From Arthonia radiata (lineage: Eukaryota > Ascomycota > Arthoniomycetes > Arthoniales > Arthoniaceae), in contig PSQN01000006.1 of the NCBI GenBank assembly GCA_002989075.1, positions 186,001-250,000 on the forward strand: a stretch of 64,000 nt of DNA, in the 5' to 3' direction. The notes below the pieces were generated by a model, which had not been told where the DNA came from, did not search any database, and saw only the letters and a list, made by a program, of their open reading frames with translations. Positions 23,111 through 32,694 of the stretch are shown piece after piece (position 1 is the stretch's first letter; each line of letters starts with the position of its first letter). The position numbers were made by a program, and so were the translations under genes.

Positions 23111-26100
23111 GACTGAGGCTAGAATAAGCTCTTGAAGATACACTATCCGAAAGCGGCAAAGCGTAAATCTGACCGCAGGGCCGGTCGCGCTTGATGTAAC
23201 TTCTGACTTCTCATCATCCGCTCACCTGCTGTACATTAGATAGGAGGATAATCATGCTTAAGAGATTGAGAGTTCAGCTCGTTACACAATCCAAGACCCA
23301 GTGTGGGCTCACTAGGACGTCTGTACATGCTGTGCTGAGATATAGGATAAGAAGGAGGTCCACCATCAACAAGAGATACATTGCAAAACGGATGCGCAAG
23401 TGTACCGCGACACTGCTGACATATCAGTTACGCGGCTGATAGGTCAGGAACGCTTACTTCCTCTCATGACTGCAGCGGATGCATGGACAGCTCTTCTTCC
23501 GGTCTGTAAGCAGCCGACGTCCAGTCAAGCGCTTTGGAAGGCAAGCAAGGGAGCCAGACGCGCCAGACCCGAGTAGATAGACTGCATTGGCTTCTGTGAG
23601 ACCCACCCGAATGGATGTGCATACACTGTTGGCTTTTGAGAGTTAAGACGCTGAGGATGACGTGCTTCACGTTTACGTATAGCTTGAACAGCACGTATGG
23701 ACCTGCTTTCGGCACCAGACGATACTTGCAGACACTTCCAGTACTGCAACATCACAGGCTTCATTTTCTTTGCTGATACGTCATGAAAGTAAGATGACGA
23801 AGCGAGAGAAACGTAAAATTCTTCAAGCACCAGTCCCAAGCCAGTCTTCCTGCGAAACAGCGCTCGGGCTTGTGTCTATCTCTAGTTCTTGGTTGGTTAT
23901 GTGTGGCTAGCTCCAACTTGTTCATTGCCCATTGTGGGTTTGTACTTTGAAAAAGATCGTGATACCACTATCTCAGCCGCGAAAAAGACGATAATTGAGG
24001 GCAAGGAGCCCGAGGAAGCCTCGAGTTGAAACTCATTGTACATTCGCGGAAGTAGCGAGTTTGCCGAGCATGCTTCACGGTGTCGGCCTAAGCAAGCTCC
24101 AGGTGTGGCAATTTCCACATGATTTGAAGATCGACCGTTTTCCAAATGAGTCGTCATGGGAGATGTATGGGCCAAAGTTGAAGAGGGCCCAAAATAGAAG
24201 TTGATTGGCTACACTTTTCTAAGAAGCTGACAGCTTACCGTAGATCCCAAGCGCGAGCTTTCATCATCCGAAAACAGGTTGACGTCGCGGCCTTTAACTT
24301 TTCGACGTGCTCTGTATGTCAACTTCTGTATGCCCGCTGACAATTGTAAGCGTCTGGGAGGCAGAGGTGTACTTTGTGGATGCGTTCGCATCAATTTACG
24401 CCGCACGTGACCTTCTGAAAGCTGCTTTCAGCCGTGACGTAGCGTTTGCGCAAAATAGTAGGGGCACTTGCTATGGCCTAGCATTACGCATCGAGCATCA
24501 GAACAAATAGCGACCACGTACGTAATCACAGCGTTAAGGCGTTCAACAACTTTTTGCTGTGATACATCCTTCAGATCACTGACTCGCTATCATCGCGTTG
24601 GAATCGGGTTGCTGCAGTGAAGCTTCTCGGATCTGGTAGGTCACAAACACTCAGGCTAGACGCTAGTGGTCAGCTGTAAAGCACATGTGTGCCGCCGCGA
24701 ATGAGGCTGATTGCGCAGAAGCGAGATTCGGATCAAGACGCGTCGTCGACACTGATCGAATCTACCGGTGACATCGTACCACATCAGATTCGCCAGTGAC
24801 TCGATTGGCCTCGATGCGCTGTTGATGCGGCTGATTCGCAGCGGTTTACGAATTCTGTAAGCAAATCGCCAGCCGTGTAAGTACAGTCAACGCCTAAGAA
24901 TCGTGCTTCAATTGGTTAGAAGGCTTGAGTACCACTGATTTCCTCTACCGAATTTCATGTCCCCAGCGGTGTGCTATTCGAATGTAATCAGTTAACGTTG
25001 ATTGCGGCCGTACACGCTGGTGTTAAGCAGTACGTTTCGCTCTGCAGGGGTCAGGTTTCGCTTATGCTACGATTTAGTCTGCAGATACGCCTAGTTCCCG
25101 GCTCCGAGCTCCATGGCTGTCGTTTCAAACGAGACCAGGAGGACTACACGACATCATGCTGAGCATCTCATTCAGCGAGGGCGTGTATTAACGCGTACTA
25201 CGAATCGTTCGTATCGGTGGGTGGGCGCTTCTGTGTGTCACGCCAATGGAATTGCTATCTCCCAAAGAGTCACGACTTGCGTCTGCTTCGCTTTTTTGAG
25301 GAGAGAAGCAGAACACAAGTGAAACCGCTGGAAGTTGTAGCCCGACACGAAGCGCAGATGATGGTATCCACGTGGAATCAATAGATCGCTAGCTCGTGTA
25401 GTACAAAGCGCGCGGATAACGAGCCGCCAAACCTGACGCCATCGCTCCGGTACTGACCCAGCGCCACGGGTTCCACTCCTACTTGGCCGATGATCGGAGA
25501 ACGCACTATCAGTGTGGCAAAAGCCGCGCTTTGACACTGAGCTCGCCTGAACCGAAAGGTTGAGGGTGTAGTATCTTCTTCGACTATTATCAGTCTAGAA
25601 CGGGCAATTGAGGAAAGCGGAGAGTTCAAGGCTGTAGGCTTTGCTGAGTGTTGTGCCGCCTGAATAAGAGTAGGACCGACTGTAGCAGCGATGCCGATGA
25701 ACTCGACGGCAGATCGCAGGAACAGCTGTACGACAAGGTGGTGGGCATTTGCAACTGTGGAACCGGTACAATCCAGCAAAACACGCTGCTCTCGACGTAC
25801 TGGGAAGCATTCGCTTAAGAAAGCTGGTGTCTCCTGGAGACAGGCTCACCGCTGACGTTGTATAAGTGTTGGATAACAACTCATCATAATTTCTGGGAGG
25901 CCCAAACTATCATCAAATTTGACGCACCGTCTGCTTAGCAAGAGACTACTGTCACGTGATCTTTTCCTCTGCACCCAACTTCAATCTACACCAAGTGAGC
26001 CGATCATCGTTCGAGATGGGCAAGTGGTACGTGATGCACAGTGTTCGAAACCTCCCAATGAGACTGATCACCGAACGAGCCTGTCTCATTGGGGTATAAG

Positions 26101-26220
26101 GGCCCAAGTCTTTCATAGACTTGAGGTTCGTTCGGTTGTCAGCCCCATCATGTAATACAAGACACCAACGCAAAATCTCTCTGCTCATCAACTTACCTTT
26201 GCTGACACAACGTAGCGCTC
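23110..26220. other. Normal-GC stretch with no supported gene
   Basis: Base composition becomes balanced after the AT-rich nest, but the open frames here are short, overlap on both strands, and show no conserved motif, signal peptide or convincing splice pattern. The longest (minus strand, 25,378-25,779) has no recognisable feature. The stretch may hold decayed genes or lineage-specific non-coding DNA next to the repeat nest. Confidence 0.5.
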
Positions 26221-26224
26221 ACGT

Positions 26225-26416
26225 GTGGGAACACATGTACGATACGCCCAACGCTCGAACCATCCTCTTTTCATGCTGACATCAGCCATCAGCAAGAACA
26301 GCGCCCAAGCGCGTTGGCGCTGCAACGAATGCGGGTTAAACGACATCCAACAAGTCTTTCGCTGCACAAAATGTCAGAAGCATGTGTGCGTCGCTTGCAA
26401 AGCCAGGTTGTCTTGA
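26225..26416 (+). CDS. Possible zinc-binding protein fragment (paired CxxC motifs)
   Basis: A 63-codon open frame ends in a segment with three CxxC pairs: CNEC, CTKC and CVAC, spaced like a small zinc-binding ribbon or finger. The amino-terminal half looks random, so the coding part probably starts near 26,295, after a candidate splice acceptor (CTGACATCAGCCATCAG). No partner exon could be assigned upstream with confidence. I do not recognise the family. It may be the last exon of a real gene or a gene remnant next to the repeat nest. Confidence 0.3.
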   Translation: MGTHVRYAQRSNHPLFMLTSAISKNSAQARWRCNECGLNDIQQVFRCTKCQKHVCVACKARLS

Positions 26417-26770
26417 GACAGCATTCGCAAAGGGCTTTGGTGAGTTCGAGGTTGCCACAAGCGGCAAAGACGAGAAGCGATTGGCTAAGCCTGATTAGCA
26501 ATTTGAGATGTGTCAGCTAGTCAAACATGATTACGTTGGAAGGTGACTCTCGGCAAGCTCGAAAACTGGATGTCAGTAGACTGGTGGTTATTTGAAGACG
26601 ACATGGGCGAGATTCGGAGCCTCAAGGCTGAATTATATTTTATTGTTCAACGCGTGGATTGGAGCATACTTTAGCACTTTGATTACGTCTTCAATCACGC
26701 TTTTGACCTCGTCTAGAGTGCCACTTCAGTGATCGCCTTCGCCATGCTGTGATACGGACAATTCTTCTGA

Positions 26771-28446
26771 TCAATCCTGATGTACGAACAATTGATGGAT
26801 GCTCTCGCCGTGGTGATTGCGCCTAATTGCTTCTGATAGTAGTCCTGATACATCCAACACCACCAGTTTGCTCGATTGTTGTGTCTTGAGAGCAGGAATT
26901 GGGAATGAATTCGTGACGACGATGCCGTGTATACAAGAGCACTCCTCCATTTCACGCAGACAATCGCCGCCGAAGAGCCCATGAGTAGCCATGCAATAGA
27001 CACGAGTGGCGGCACCCCGCTTGACGACGGTCTCCGCTGCGGCGATCCAGGAGGCCGACTTGTCAATCATGTCATCGATAATCAATACCGGCTTGTCTCT
27101 GACGTTGCCGACGAGCGTAACCGTCGACTCTAGGTCAGGGTCTTTCAGCTTCTCCTCCTCATCGTCAGAGCTTGCCACAGCATCTGCTGAGCCGCCAAGC
27201 CCATGATCGGCGCTTGGCCGTACAGACGAGGTGGTAGAGAAAATCGAAGCTGTCATGGGGTCAGGAAGATCATCGTCAGATTCTTGATGTCGCAAGCCCC
27301 GGAAGGAAAGAGTCGACCGCGTCGGTGAGGGTGCATTGTCATCGATAATGTGCCCATGCAAAAGCCTTCCTGTGACGACGTCTCGATTCCGCTTAGTCTT
27401 GTTAGCAAGGACCTTGCCATGGACACAATTGTTCAGCACTCACCTCTTCACCGTGAATGTTCTGATCAGCCTGCATTGCACTCGGCGCGGCGAAGGCTCT
27501 TGACAGATCCTGTGTGTGATCGCCGCCGTTGGGGATGGCGTTACTGTCGAAATTCACCTGTCTGGGCGTAGCGTCATCTGCACATGCACTCTTGAGAGAA
27601 TCAAGCCCAGACTCTTCGTCTTGCCTGCGAGCTGCTTCGTTCAGCTTTGGGTTTTTGTGAAGTATTGTGCTATTGTTCATAGACCCTCGTCCTGAGTTTG
27701 GGCGAGCTCTGTCAGTCATAATGATACCGAAGCCAAGCTTCAAGGCGTCTGCAAGACTGGTCGTCCTCTTTGTGCCTCCTGGATTTTTTGACACGCAAAC
27801 CGCGCTCCTCCAGTCTGAAATATTCAACTTGATCCAGTGAGCGATGAGAGGTTCCGCAACTAGATTATCGACGGGACATTTGAAGAAGCCCTGCATCTGA
27901 CTGGCGTGTAGATCGATCGTGATTACATGTTCAACTCCTGCTACCTCAAGCTGGTTGGCGATCATACGAGCTGTGATTGCGCCACGATGAGACTTCTTTT
28001 TCGACTGCCTCGAATAAGGGAAGTATGGCATGACCGCTGGTGGCTTGTCAGAGGAAGGTGGTGACCGACGAGCTGAGAGTGTGGGCATACCTGTGACTGA
28101 TTTTGAGGAGCCACCTCTACAGGCGGAGACCATGATGAGGAGCTCCATGACGGCATCGTTGATCCTGTCACGTCAACGCTGAGCCTATCGACTATGTGCC
28201 AAATCTCGTACTTGCTACTCCCGGACTGGAGGATGAACACATCCTGATCCCGCACGGATGTTTCTACCAAGGTGTTAGGCTAGATTCCCTCAATGCTTTT
28301 CGACGCTGCTCACGAATTTGGACACGGGTCTCGCCGTTGCTGAATTTGGATAGCTTTGCTTTGGCTGGCTGTTGGCCGAGGCGGTCGCATATGGCCTCAA
28401 CCAAAGCCGGATGGGAGGACCCCGAGAAGATCTGGGTCTGCCTCAT
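26771..28446 (-). CDS. PRS1: Ribose-phosphate pyrophosphokinase (PRPP synthetase) subunit, Prs1-type
   Basis: The protein makes PRPP from ribose 5-phosphate and ATP for nucleotide, histidine and tryptophan synthesis in the cytosol. The model has five exons: 28446-28314, 28263-28212, 28164-28091, 28036-27444 and 27391-26771, giving 490 residues; all four introns (47-54 bp) have GT-AG ends and keep frame. The start MRQTQIFSGSSHP matches the yeast Prs1 start. Also visible are the KNPGGTKR and DLHASQMQGFF segments and the PRPP-site-like LIIDDMID. A long acidic, Ser-rich insertion (about residues 210-360) precedes VTLVGNVRD, as in the non-homologous region of yeast Prs1, but it is longer here. Such subunits work in hetero-oligomers with other Prs proteins. 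The symbol rests on remembered similarity to yeast Prs1. Confidence 0.93.
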
Positions 28447-28801
28447 CGCGAATGATGATGGCTGCAAAGGAAGTCCAAAGTATAGATTGCCGGGTGATCA
28501 TGGTGAAGCTGAGTAAATACTTAGCACGCGACAATCCAAAGCTCATAAAAGTGAGAATATTGGAGCCTTGAACTTCAGGCACGCTTGAGCGGCTGAAAAT
28601 GACATGTGACAGAAGGTCCGTGCGGGCCAATAGAGTCGGGACCAAGATTTCCTGTCTACCTCGCGTCCTCAATACATACACAAAGCGCGCAGTCATACAT
28701 CTTTGAGACGCCGTCTGCTCATGCTGCTGGTCGAAGTCGTATCAGTCGCGTCATCTCATCTTCAGCAGAACCTTGGCTCCTCCACAGCTGTCGCACATCG
28801 T

Positions 28802-29502
28802 TCACATATACCCGTTGGGTTTCTCTCCAAGCGGGGAGTCTGACAGCGACGTTCTTTTCCCTCCTTTGCGCTGCGCACGCTCACGCTTCTCTTCCTCGCG
28901 CCTCCGCTCCTCGGCTTGCCGTCTACTTCGCTCCCTTTCCGCCTTTGTCGCCTCAGCCTGCCCCTTGCGCTCCACAGCCTTCTCCAGCTTCTCGCGGGCC
29001 TTGCGGTTTTTCTCGTCCTGGAGCTCTTTGCGCTTCTTCTGGTTGGGCGTGAGGAGCTTATACGCGTGGATCGCTTCGATTCCTTCCCGGAAAGCTTGAG
29101 CTGTGGAAGGGAAAGTCAGCGACGTGCCCGCGAAGGTGTAGCGTACGGCGAACCGCTGAATGAAGGACACGAACCTTCGTCCGCCTTCTCGAAATCCGTG
29201 ATCTCAGCCTTCTCGACTTCTTGCTTCTTCTCGGCGAGCTTCTCGGCCTTCTCTTGTGACTCTTGAGCTTCCCTGCGCTTGAGGTCGTTGTAGCATTGGA
29301 TGCAGTAGTCGATGAAGGTGCATTTGTGCTCTTTGCACTGGGTGCGGTGTCCTTTGCGGAGACATTCGTTCTCTTTCTTCCAACTCGTGAGGACGTTCCC
29401 GCAGCCTTTATTACAGTGATGCTGCTGGATGAACGACTTCCGGTCGTCTGATGAGAGCAGTTGGTAGCTTGCGTTAGAACTACTTTCTTGTTCTTTGGCC
29501 AT
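28802..29502 (-). CDS. Hypothetical Cys/His-rich protein with charged coiled coil
   Basis: Two exons, 29502-29175 and 29100-28802, give 208 residues; the 74-bp intron (GTTCGT donor, CTGAC branch, CACAG acceptor) keeps frame. The start MAKEQ was preferred over an in-frame ATG at 29,670 because the extra 56 residues look like leader sequence. Residues about 25-70 carry a dense Cys/His set (HHCNKGCG, C-LRKGH, CKEHKC, YCIQC) that could bind zinc. Residues 75-110 and 135-200 are rich in Lys, Glu, Arg and Ala and look like long coiled coils. I do not recognise the family. It is convergent with no close partner; PRS1 lies downstream on the same strand. Confidence 0.7.
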
Positions 29503-30041
29503 GATGTGGTATGCAAGCGATGATGAATGGGGATGGGGGTTTGAAAGGTCTTGACAGGTGCGGATAACTGCACTAGCGTATGCTGCTTTCCAGGACTTGG
29601 CGAGAGAACGAATGATGTTTTGTGGATTTTTTGATGCAAGGTTGGTAGTGTGTTTACAAGAAAATCGCATTTTAAGCTAGGTGACCCGGACGAGGCAGCA
29701 ACTAATGATGTCAGTCGAATTTCAGGTAAAAGTGTGGACGCCCTCGAACTTCGAAGAACTCACCATGACAAACGACGACGCTTTTCATCGTCACGACTGA
29801 GGTATTGCAAAGAGCTAGGACTGTACACCTATTGGCAGGGAGAGTCAGCATGCACGGTCTCTGTACAGCGCTCATACCGATGACAGTCAACGTGTAAAAT
29901 CGGGCCTTGTCAGCCAGCGCCAGCGGAGCGGCTGCTAACACCGTCGAAACTTGTCATATATCGAGACGGGTTCGTGCTGTCAGACTTACCGCTCAGCTTC
30001 GAAAAACAACAGCAAAATCCATCCTCCGTGTAAAGGTAAAT
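29503..30041. other. Intergenic, no gene seen
   Basis: The stretch lies between two minus-strand genes and must contain the promoter of the Cys-rich gene. It shows only short overlapping frames without motifs. Confidence 0.6.
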
Positions 30042-31055
30042 TCAGGCGTTTTCGATCCACGCGTTCACTTCGCGGAATCTGTACTGCTTCTGCAGATTGG
30101 TTATACCTTGGCTGCCTGCTCTTGCCGCCGCACCCGCAAAAGCATCTGCAATGGTGTTGCCCCAGATGTTGGCGTGCCCAGGAATCCAGCGCAATTCAAC
30201 GTGGGCACCACGTCTGTCTAGCTGTTCGATGGCTTTCAAGGTATCAGCCATCTGCGGCCTGAGGTCTTGCCTGGCCAAGGCACTGTCGGTTGCGCGCGCC
30301 ATCGACTTGTCGTTTCTCGCCCTGCGGATGTCTTCGACGCAATGCTGGCTGTCAGTGTAGACGCGCAACAGCCAGTCCGGACCCTTGTCCGCATCGTCTT
30401 GGGCGTCCCATTGCTTGACGCCTTCGGCCAGGGATCGTTGGATGCCGACAAGCTCAATGGTGTCCACATCGCCTTGCTCTCCAGCAGGGACGTCAGCAGA
30501 GAGCACGCACACTCTCCACTTGTGGCTGTGTCCAGCCTCCGGCCAGGCAATGGCCGCCGCTTGACGATGGCGTTCTTGATATAGCGAAGCGTCCGTCCAG
30601 TATACGCGCTTAGTGCTGTCGTTGAGCACAGTGTCACCGTCTTCGCGAGACATCAGGCCGGACATTTCTCGCTCGATGATGAAGAAGTACAGTCCTGGCG
30701 TGGAGGACTGCTGGTTTAATGCTGCTGAGGCCATAGGCCCTGGTTGCGCCGCGGCGTCTTTGTTGCTGCTGTTGTTGCCACCGCCAATTGGCTGTCGTGG
30801 TCTTTCGGGACCCAAGGTGAGGTAGTGGAAGCGGAAGCGTTGCGCTTCGCGCTCCCTGCGCTCTTCTACAGTATCCACCCAAGGTTGACGAGGTCCACCA
30901 GAGCTGCCGGCAGATGGTGGCGGGCGGATAGGGCCAATAAAGCCCGTTGGTCCAGAGGTAGGCGCTGCTATGACCTCCTCTTGCTCTTCTTCAGCTTGCA
31001 TCTCCTCCATCTCCGCACACCATCTCGCAAATTCCGCGTCCTCAGCAGATGCCAT
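30042..31055 (-). CDS. Stand-alone RNase H-domain protein
   Basis: This is a single open frame of 337 residues. Residues 1-120 are acidic then Pro/Gly-rich and low in complexity. Residues about 148-320 form a type 1 RNase H fold with the expected catalytic acids: Asp155 in VYWTDAS, Glu201 in DTIELVG, Asp235 in VYTDSQH, and the His294/Asp304 pair in GHANIWGNTIAD. RNase H cuts RNA in RNA-DNA hybrids. There is no reverse transcriptase around it and the composition is normal, so it is a host gene, perhaps domesticated from a LINE-type RNase H (inference). It lacks the hybrid-binding domain of the standard fungal RNase H1, so another role is possible. Confidence 0.82.
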   Translation of the reverse strand: MASAEDAEFARWCAEMEEMQAEEEQEEVIAAPTSGPTGFIGPIRPPPSAGSSGGPRQPWVDTVEERREREAQRFRFHYLTLGPERPRQPIGGGNNSSNKDAAAQPGPMASAALNQQSSTPGLYFFIIEREMSGLMSREDGDTVLNDSTKRVYWTDASLYQERHRQAAAIAWPEAGHSHKWRVCVLSADVPAGEQGDVDTIELVGIQRSLAEGVKQWDAQDDADKGPDWLLRVYTDSQHCVEDIRRARNDKSMARATDSALARQDLRPQMADTLKAIEQLDRRGAHVELRWIPGHANIWGNTIADAFAGAAARAGSQGITNLQKQYRFREVNAWIENA

Positions 31056-31962
31056 GCTGGCGTAGAAGTATGATAGGGTTTGCTTGAAGACTGCGAGTGA
31101 GTAGTCCAGTCAGGTAAAGTGCTTGAGCAAGGGAGACTTACAGCAAGAAAGTGCGGGCGCTGATGACGGCGAGTGTGAGCAATGCGAGCACGAAGAGTCA
31201 AGGAAGGCTGAGAAGGCGCAATCTTACCATTGAGTAGAGTGAAAGTGGGCGTGGACGGTGCGTACCATTCACGTTGCTATTATTGTAGCCACTTTCAATG
31301 CGTCGATCTATTCAAGTGGCTGGAGATTTCTATGCGAAGGCTACCCTTCATTTCAGCCAGTCACAGCTACTGCTTACGGAGAAGACAATGCGGATGCGTA
31401 TGCGCATTTCTATATTGATTCACTGAAAGATTGATATTCTGGGTCTTTGAGCTTGCGCACAGAGAGCTATGTTACTAGCACGCGCCGAGGTGCTTGCACC
31501 AAAAGAGGTGAGAAAAGCGTCTCAATGCCATCCGTCTAGCGCTCCATTACCTGTGGACTGGAAGAGAGAGCAGACTCATTAAGCTTTTTGCCCTCAATCA
31601 GCCAATCTGTGCCAACAAAATTTCAGGAACTTGAGATGCCCGTCCTTGCGGACTGCCGTCACGTCCCACTTTCGTCTCATCCCCACGTCACCTCACCTCA
31701 CTTCCTGCTCGAGCTCCGTGCCACAATTTCCCAGCCACACCCCTTGAGCACCTATGTACCTATCCTGCCCAGCCAATTCACGCCCGCGACCTCAGCTTCG
31801 ACTTCGCTCTCGACCTACACTTACGCGCTTACTCACATCACCGCGCTCTCAGTCAACCCCAATTTCGTGCAACCATCAACATACTAGCACCACCAACAGC
31901 GCGATGATCACCACCACCTTACCACCCACAACACCCCTCTACCAGCCAGCTCAACCCCAGCA
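31056..31962. promoter_or_regulatory. Divergent intergenic region with pyrimidine/CA-rich stretch
   Basis: About 900 bp separate the minus-strand RNase H gene from a plus-strand gene. From about 31,660 to 31,960 the plus strand is strongly C/T/A-rich (CCACACC, CACCTCACC), a composition common just upstream of fungal start codons. Open frames there are low-complexity artefacts. Confidence 0.4.
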
Positions 31963-32694
31963 ATGCGAAAACACCGCGACCCCACCGGGCGCACCCGCCG
32001 CATCCTCCACCTCAATTTCTATCCCGCCAACTCCGCCGGCAAAGTCATAACGACCTCAAATGGCACGCGCTGGCTGGCCGCCACCCCCTTCCGCGTCGAC
32101 CTCGAGTACATGCCCTACCTCCAGCGCCTCCAGATCCAGTCTTTCACACCAAATACCGAGTATTTCGCCCGTGGCGGCTCCCGCGAGCTGATTTCAGTAC
32201 CGAGCTACACCTGGCCCTGGCTGGGCGAGTACCTGCTCCAGAATCGAGACGTCCAGCTTGGTTCGTTCAAGCCTGGACGGAAGGTCAAGGAGTGGCCGAA
32301 CAGGACGGAATTGGCTATGGAGGAGCGGGCGTTGCCTTTGTTGAGGGGGTTCGTGGCGTTTGTGGAGGGATGGCAGGGGGGGTTGGGGGAGGTGGAGAGG
32401 CCGCTTGGGAGTATCGTGGAGGCTGGAAGCTGGGAGGGGGGTGGAAGAGCAGGAGAAGAAGACGGGACGTGGGAGGTAGAGAGTGGATTGAGGAGCGCCA
32501 GGATGGAGAAGGTGGCATGCCTGGGGGTGATGCTGGGGTGGGTGCTGCTTGGACGGGTGGCGTCGGGAGAGAGTGATGGGGAGGGGGAGATGTTGGGGGC
32601 GGCGGTCGGTGAGCAGGGGCGCTTGAGCGATGTGGTAGAGGGAGAGGTGGTTCAGGGGAGCGCGGGGGAGTGGGAGATCTTTGAGCAGCATTAA
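31963..32694 (+). CDS. Hypothetical protein, 243 residues
   Basis: A single open frame begins in a good start context after a C/A-rich leader. Residues 1-120 look like a globular domain (aromatic and Trp-rich, with YTWPWLGEYLL near residues 82-92). From about residue 130 the sequence becomes Gly/Glu/Val-rich and repetitive in the DNA (G-rich on the plus strand). I do not recognise a family. The last dozen codons (AGEWEIFEQH) belong to the first unit of the decayed tandem array that follows, so the present stop and C-terminus may derive from the repeat. A competing Pro-rich frame starting at 31,904 seems less likely. Confidence 0.55.
   Translation: MRKHRDPTGRTRRILHLNFYPANSAGKVITTSNGTRWLAATPFRVDLEYMPYLQRLQIQSFTPNTEYFARGGSRELISVPSYTWPWLGEYLLQNRDVQLGSFKPGRKVKEWPNRTELAMEERALPLLRGFVAFVEGWQGGLGEVERPLGSIVEAGSWEGGGRAGEEDGTWEVESGLRSARMEKVACLGVMLGWVLLGRVASGESDGEGEMLGAAVGEQGRLSDVVEGEVVQGSAGEWEIFEQH

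Noticed and set aside
25378-25779. 133-codon minus-strand open frame in the gene-poor stretch
   Set aside because: No motif, no signal or splice context, and overlapping frames on both strands; looks like chance.
28802-29502. Relation of this Cys-rich/coiled-coil host gene to the accessory frames of the chromoviruses
   Set aside because: Similar overall layout, but the cysteine spacing and opening residues differ; no shared motif.
32194-32691. Pro/His/Leu-rich frame opposite the 31,963 gene
   Set aside because: It is the complement of a G-rich coding stretch; composition is an artefact.
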